A DNA stretch of 9,672 nt from Pseudomonadota bacterium (lineage in GTDB: Bacteria; Pseudomonadota; Alphaproteobacteria; Rhizobiales; Hyphomicrobiaceae). The DNA lies in contig JAEVZQ010000066.1 of NCBI GenBank assembly GCA_023392135.1, positions 1-9,672 of the forward strand. The letters are read 5' to 3'. Both the position numbers and the translations under genes were made by a program. Below the pieces are notes generated by a model. That model saw nothing but the letters and a program-made list of their open reading frames with translations. It did not search any database and was not told the origin of the DNA. Below, piece by piece: positions 6,328 to 9,672 of the stretch. Position 1 is the first letter of the stretch. Each line of letters begins with the position of its first letter.

Positions 6328-7497
6328 CTATAGGAAAATCTCGCCGAGTCGACCACTTATTGCGGATAGCGCGTCCTTGATGGTTCCCCCGCGCCAGTGG
6401 GCGAACTCCTGAATTGAAATTGAGTCCTCCCCGTCGCAACCGATGAATGTAACCACGTCTCCTGCTACTGCATCGGAGTCATTGAGATCGACTACCGCGT
6501 GCTCAAACGAGATCCCGACGACCTGCAGGCGCCTCCCTCCTACGAGGACTTCCTGCCGATTTGAGACACCCGCAGAAGTAAGGCCCTGTGCCTGACCGAT
6601 TGGAACAACCCCACGCCGTTTTGCGGAAGCTGCGGAGCCATATCCATCCGATGGCCCGCTACCGCCACCGTTCGGAGCGCCGACTTGAACGAGCCGCGCC
6701 CGCAAACCACGAAGGATCGGTTCGATACCATTCGACGTTGCTAGCGGCTCCGCTCCCGGATCAAGGCCATAAAGGGCATGCCCAGGACAAACAGCATTGA
6801 AGGGTCCTTCTAACCCCGACAATAAGCCAGCGCTGGCATTTGCCTGGACGAACTCGAATTCGATCCCCTTCCGCCTCAGACGAGCGACCAATTCTGCGAA
6901 CCTCGCAAATCTATCCCGAACTTGGTCGCGCTGTGCGGAAGTCGAAAAAGGCAAATGAGTGTAGAGCCCCTTCAGCGATAGGCGCGGCAGGCGTGCCATT
7001 TCGATAATAGCTGCTTCAGCTGTATCGATGGGATAGCCGAGGCGGCCAAGGCCCGCATCCACCTTTATAAAAGCATCGACGGTGTGCTGACCGGCTGCCT
7101 CGTTCAGAGCCTCCGCCTGTCCCGGCGCGTGCAACGTGGGAATGAGATTTTTGCGGATCAGTGCAGGGTATGCTTGGGGAAGGCAATGGCCGAACATGAG
7201 AATCGGCAGGTTCACGCCGCCATCCCGCAAGGCGACGGCCTCCCGGAACGAACCGGTCGCCAACATTTCGCAGCCTGCCCTCTCGAGCGTTCGGCTAACG
7301 GCCAGGACGCCATGACCGTAAGCGTTCGCCTTGACAGATGCGATGATCGCTGCGTCGCCCGTGATTGCCCGAACCCGGGCTAGGTTCTGCTCCAGACGTC
7401 CAAGGTCGACCTCGATCCAAGCGGGATGGACAGCGGGATCTGCGGTCCATTCGGCTGCAGGCTCAAGTTGATGGATTGTGTTCACTCCGGAGTGCAT
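6328..7497 (-). CDS. Alanine-racemase-family (fold type III PLP) protein lacking the catalytic Tyr
   Basis: A 389-residue protein starting at the ATG at 7497 after a GGGAGGGG purine tract. The N-terminal TIM-barrel half is clearly Alr-like: 'PAWIEVDLGRLEQNLARV' and the PLP-lysine motif 'SVKANAYGHG' with Lys56. 'VDAGLGRLG' (Arg152), 'YTHLPF' (His181) and 'QANASAGLL' follow. The C-terminal half keeps the outline but not the active site. Relative to Geobacillus alanine racemase, Arg219 of 'RPG' aligns with Cys237 and Tyr265 of 'GYADGY' with Gln302 in 'IGQAQGL'. Met312-Asp313 align with Phe331-Glu332, and the C-terminal Tyr354 probably with Phe388. Two-base racemisation via Lys39/Tyr265 should therefore not work as in Alr. 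The frame is intact and full length, so this looks like a divergent subfamily, not decay. It could be another PLP reaction such as an aldolase, lyase or decarboxylase, or a binding protein. It is divergent from the IclR regulator, its likely controller. Confidence 0.9.
   Translation of the reverse strand: MHSGVNTIHQLEPAAEWTADPAVHPAWIEVDLGRLEQNLARVRAITGDAAIIASVKANAYGHGVLAVSRTLERAGCEMLATGSFREAVALRDGGVNLPILMFGHCLPQAYPALIRKNLIPTLHAPGQAEALNEAAGQHTVDAFIKVDAGLGRLGYPIDTAEAAIIEMARLPRLSLKGLYTHLPFSTSAQRDQVRDRFARFAELVARLRRKGIEFEFVQANASAGLLSGLEGPFNAVCPGHALYGLDPGAEPLATSNGIEPILRGLRARLVQVGAPNGGGSGPSDGYGSAASAKRRGVVPIGQAQGLTSAGVSNRQEVLVGGRRLQVVGISFEHAVVDLNDSDAVAGDVVTFIGCDGEDSISIQEFAHWRGGTIKDALSAISGRLGEIFL
7483..7494. 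promoter_or_regulatory. 12-bp palindrome at the start codon of the racemase-like gene
   Basis: CACTCCGGAGTG is a perfect palindrome covering codons 2-5 of the racemase-like gene. It could be a regulator site or tie up the translation start; it may also be chance. Confidence 0.2.
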
Positions 7498-7573
7498 GCC
7501 TTATCCCCTCCCCGGGAGAACCTAGGCTAAACTGACTGATCGCAAGTTGCCAGATAACACAGAATGTCGCATT

Positions 7574-7602
7574 TTGAAAGTTTTAATTTCAATTTCTGGT
7601 AT
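7574..7602 (+). promoter_or_regulatory. Candidate iclR promoter overlapping an inverted-repeat operator
   Basis: TTGAAA (7574-7579) and TTTCAA (7587-7592) form a perfect inverted repeat with a 7-bp spacer in an AT-rich patch that stands out from the GC-rich surroundings. The left arm can also act as a -35 element, with TGGTAT (7597-7602) as a -10 element 17 bp later. This places transcription near 7609 and leaves a leader of about 55 bases. IclR-type regulators bind such palindromes of about 15-20 bp and often control themselves and a divergent gene. That reading is inference. Confidence 0.4.
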
Positions 7603-7653
7603 TGTTGGTCGACCCGCATTACAAGGATAACCTGCTACCGCGCGACGACCTTC

Positions 7654-7659
7654 AGGAGG
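7654..7659 (+). promoter_or_regulatory. Ribosome binding site of the IclR gene
   Basis: A perfect AGGAGG lies five bases before the GTG at 7665. It decides that start over the TTG codons at 7602 and 7605, which have no ribosome site and fall in the candidate -10 region. Confidence 0.75.
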
Positions 7660-7664
7660 AACTG

Positions 7665-8411
7665 GTGATTGAGAGGGATCAGCCACTCGACCGGGTAATT
7701 GCCGTTCTTGGTGCCGTCGCCTCCGCCAAAAGCCCCAAGTCGGTGACCGAGATCGCTGCGGATCTCGGACTCCCGGGGCCGACGGTGCACCGCCTGGTTG
7801 CACAACTCCTTGAACGCGAACTCCTCAAGCGGGAAATTCACACCAAACGCGTCCTTGTGGGGCCGCGACTCGTCGAACTCGGCGCGAGTATTCTCGAAGC
7901 CGCGATACTGGCAGACCATCCACACAGAATCCTGGTGAGCCTCGCAAACCGACTAGGCGAGCATTGCCACATCGGCATCATCGTTGACGACGAGGTCCTG
8001 TATGCTGATACCGCGCGGGTGGATCGCGCTATTGGATTGCAGTTCCAGCCGGGTCGACGGGCGCCACTGCATTGCACCTCGACCGGCAAGCTTTACCTCG
8101 CCTCGTTGCCACCCCGGGAGCTCGCCTCCTGGATTTCGAATTCGGCGCTGCCGTCGTTTACGCCGCAAACGGTGGTCGACGGTTTGAAGCTTTCTGCTGA
8201 AATCGAAATTGTCCGGCAAAGAGGTTCGGCCGAAAGTCACGGGGAGTTCGTCGAAGGGGTTTCAGGCTGTGCGGTGCCAATCCGCAGAAACGGGCGCTTC
8301 ATCGCCGGGCTTGGGGTTTCTGGGCCTAGCCTCCGGCTGAACCCCGCTCGTATACAAGAGATCCTGCCACATTTAATGGAGGCGTCGCGCGCGATTGCCG
8401 ATGCTCTGTAG
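7665..8411 (+). CDS. IclR family transcriptional regulator
   Basis: A 248-residue protein from the GTG at 7665, the normal size for the family. Residues about 4-62 are the winged helix-turn-helix, with 'KSVTEIAADLGLPGPTVHRLV' in the IclR_N pattern (recognition helix about 37-46). Residues about 75-248 are the GAF-like effector domain, shown by 'HCTSTGKLYLASL', 'EFVEGVSGCAVPIRRNG' and 'GLGVSGPSLRL'. All landmarks are in place, so it should be a functional dimeric DNA-binding regulator responding to a small molecule. The ligand cannot be predicted. It is divergent from the racemase-like gene with 167 bp between the starts, and convergent with the class-V gene. The shared intergenic region carries a candidate operator. 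I infer that it controls itself and the racemase-like gene, and perhaps the class-V gene. Confidence 0.93.
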   Translation: MIERDQPLDRVIAVLGAVASAKSPKSVTEIAADLGLPGPTVHRLVAQLLERELLKREIHTKRVLVGPRLVELGASILEAAILADHPHRILVSLANRLGEHCHIGIIVDDEVLYADTARVDRAIGLQFQPGRRAPLHCTSTGKLYLASLPPRELASWISNSALPSFTPQTVVDGLKLSAEIEIVRQRGSAESHGEFVEGVSGCAVPIRRNGRFIAGLGVSGPSLRLNPARIQEILPHLMEASRAIADAL

Positions 8412-8437
8412 AATTTGCAATTCAGGAAGCACCCTAC

Positions 8438-8460
8438 TCCGGTAACTGCACTTCACCGGA
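8438..8460. terminator. Hairpin between the convergent iclR and class-V genes
   Basis: TCCGGT (8438-8443) pairs exactly with ACCGGA (8455-8460) around an 11-base loop, 26 bp after the iclR stop codon. No U-tract follows. The stem is short, so termination is only a possibility. The rest of the 140-bp gap holds nothing I can identify. Confidence 0.3.
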
Positions 8461-8551
8461 TCGCGCATCCAATTTCGAGTGGTCCCCGCAAGCCACCGAT
8501 GTGCACTCCAAGGGATGTCGGATTCAACCTGAGCCCCTTTTCACCAGCCCC

Positions 8552-9640
8552 TCATATCGAGGAGCGCCGTCGCCTGATGATCTCCGCCAGCCTGTCGACG
8601 TCGCTCTTCGTGTTGAAAAAGCCGAAGGAAACGCGAATGCCGCCCCGCTCAGGTGAAACGCGCACGTTCTCATCGGTAAGATACTGGAGCCACTCCTCCA
8701 CCGCGAGATCGAGCACGTAGATGTGCGATCGATATCTGCGCTCTCGGGGCCCGATGAGGCCGATGTCGAGTTCGTCCAGTCGCTTGATCAGATGTTCGCC
8801 AAGATCGAGGACGTGCTCGTTAATCCGTTCGACCTTGATCCTTTCAATCAGCGTGAGCGAGGCTCCGAGCGCGTGGATGCCGGGAAGATTGAAGTTGCCG
8901 AGCTCGAAGCGACCGGCGTCAGTGCGGGGCTGCATGTTGTCGGCGGTGGCGATCAGGTCGGGAGGCGGATGCGCAAGACCGGCCGTCGCGAGATATGTGG
9001 GTCGAAGCTCGCTCAGGCCATTGCGGACATAGAGCACGCCCAGTCCTTGAGGCACGTAAAGGCCCTTATGGCACCCGAAGGCGATCATGGACGCGCCATT
9101 TTTCGCAACATCGATGGGGACGACACCGACGGACTGCATCGCGTCAATGACGAGATAGATCCCCTTCTTCTGCGCAAACTCGCCGATTCCCTCGATATCG
9201 AAGCGATGGCCGGCATGGAAGGTTACGTGCGACAGTGAAATGGCGCGTGTGCGCTCATCAATGTATTGCGCAAAGGTATCTGCGTTGGCAGTTTCGCCGC
9301 GCATCGGGACGAACCGCACCTCTACTCCTTTACTTCGGAGGTTGAGAAATGCATAGGCGTTGTTCGGATGATCGCCTTCGACCATCAGGACATTGTCGCC
9401 AGGCGCGAAGGGAATCGCGTTCGCCGCAATGTTGAGGCCCTCCGAGGTATTCTTCGTGAAGGCGATCTCCGAGGCGTCGGCGCCGATCAGTTTGGCGATG
9501 CGCGCTCGGACTTCTTCAACCCTCCTGAGCCACACGGGCTTCGGTCCCGCATATTCAAGGCCTTCCCGGTAGAAACTCTCCAGCGCCGCGTGCACGCTCG
9601 TCGCCAGCGGCGTCTGAAGTGCGGCGTCGAGATAGAGCAT
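8552..9640 (-). CDS. Class-V aminotransferase-fold PLP enzyme without the desulfurase cysteine
   Basis: A 362-residue protein from the ATG at 9640. An in-frame TAA 18 bases upstream of the start rules out an extension, and 'MLYLDAALQTPL' is a typical family start; no strong ribosome site is visible. It belongs to the CsdA/SufS/isopenicillin-N-epimerase branch: 'FTKNTSEGLNIAAN' (phosphate-binding), His91 in 'DHPNN' (stacks on PLP), 'VIDAMQSVG' with Asp166 and Gln169, and the Schiff-base Lys192 in 'GCHKGLYVPQGLG'. The family end 'GGIRVSFGFFNTKSDVDRL' carries Arg336, expected to hold the substrate carboxylate. The loop that in cysteine desulfurases bears the reactive Cys (Cys364 in SufS, in an 'HC' motif) is absent; 'NVRVSPERGG' runs straight into 'IRVS'. 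Sulfur transfer by persulfide is therefore unlikely; epimerase, lyase or aminotransferase chemistry is more plausible. It is convergent with iclR. Confidence 0.92.
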   Translation of the reverse strand: MLYLDAALQTPLATSVHAALESFYREGLEYAGPKPVWLRRVEEVRARIAKLIGADASEIAFTKNTSEGLNIAANAIPFAPGDNVLMVEGDHPNNAYAFLNLRSKGVEVRFVPMRGETANADTFAQYIDERTRAISLSHVTFHAGHRFDIEGIGEFAQKKGIYLVIDAMQSVGVVPIDVAKNGASMIAFGCHKGLYVPQGLGVLYVRNGLSELRPTYLATAGLAHPPPDLIATADNMQPRTDAGRFELGNFNLPGIHALGASLTLIERIKVERINEHVLDLGEHLIKRLDELDIGLIGPRERRYRSHIYVLDLAVEEWLQYLTDENVRVSPERGGIRVSFGFFNTKSDVDRLAEIIRRRRSSI

Positions 9641-9672
9641 GCGCTGGCGGACAGGAAATTAGCGGCGCACGG

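Noticed and set aside
7602..7664. Longer IclR start at TTG 7602
   Set aside because: No ribosome site; it would place the start in the candidate -10, and the extra 21 residues precede the normal family start. GTG 7665 has a perfect AGGAGG.
1..9672. Defence island, toxin-antitoxin pair, CRISPR array, integrase or insertion sequence
   Set aside because: No nuclease, transposase, integrase or toxin motifs and no regularly spaced repeats were seen on either strand; the intact genes are metabolic, envelope or regulatory.

Overview
This 9.7-kb window is GC-rich chromosomal DNA that reads like an alphaproteobacterium, probably of the order Hyphomicrobiales. The pointers are the DUF2853 protein, the DUF995-like/SH3 secreted protein, the HAD subfamily with an FDQYGT motif I, and frequent GTG starts. 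This placement rests on family recognition only. I see no tRNA, rRNA, CRISPR array, insertion sequence, phage gene or replication origin.

Layout. 1-2080 (+): the C-terminal end of an Abhydrolase_10 protein, then a complete gamma-glutamyltransferase-fold protein 55 bp downstream, probably in one operon. 2190-3185 (+): a secreted protein with a DUF995-like domain and a bacterial SH3 domain. It converges on a HAD-family hydrolase (3201-3908, -), with a 9-bp hairpin between them. 4054-5040 (-): a membrane-anchored YpfJ-type zinc metallopeptidase, divergent from a small DUF2853 protein (5278-5598, +) that ends at a good intrinsic terminator. 5657-6327: no intact gene. It holds a broken-off C-terminal end of a class-III PLP aminotransferase and an unusual strong hairpin. 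6328-9640: a PLP-enzyme neighbourhood with an alanine-racemase-like protein (-), a divergent IclR regulator (+) and a class-V aminotransferase-fold enzyme (-).

The main message is that several confidently assignable enzyme folds here lack the residues that define the textbook activity. The GGT-like protein keeps the self-processing Thr and the oxyanion Gly-Gly, but has lost the residues that grip a gamma-glutamyl group and has no signal peptide. The alanine-racemase-like protein keeps the PLP lysine but lacks the second catalytic base (Tyr to Gln) and the Arg that contacts the PLP ring nitrogen. The class-V enzyme lacks the cysteine loop of cysteine desulfurases. The HAD protein lacks two pocket residues of L-2-haloacid dehalogenases. 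Transferring the usual names would therefore mislead. The racemase-like gene, the IclR regulator and the class-V gene may form a small, uncharacterised amino-acid module. That is inference from adjacency and from a candidate operator in the divergent promoter region. I found no clear defence, toxin or mobile system.
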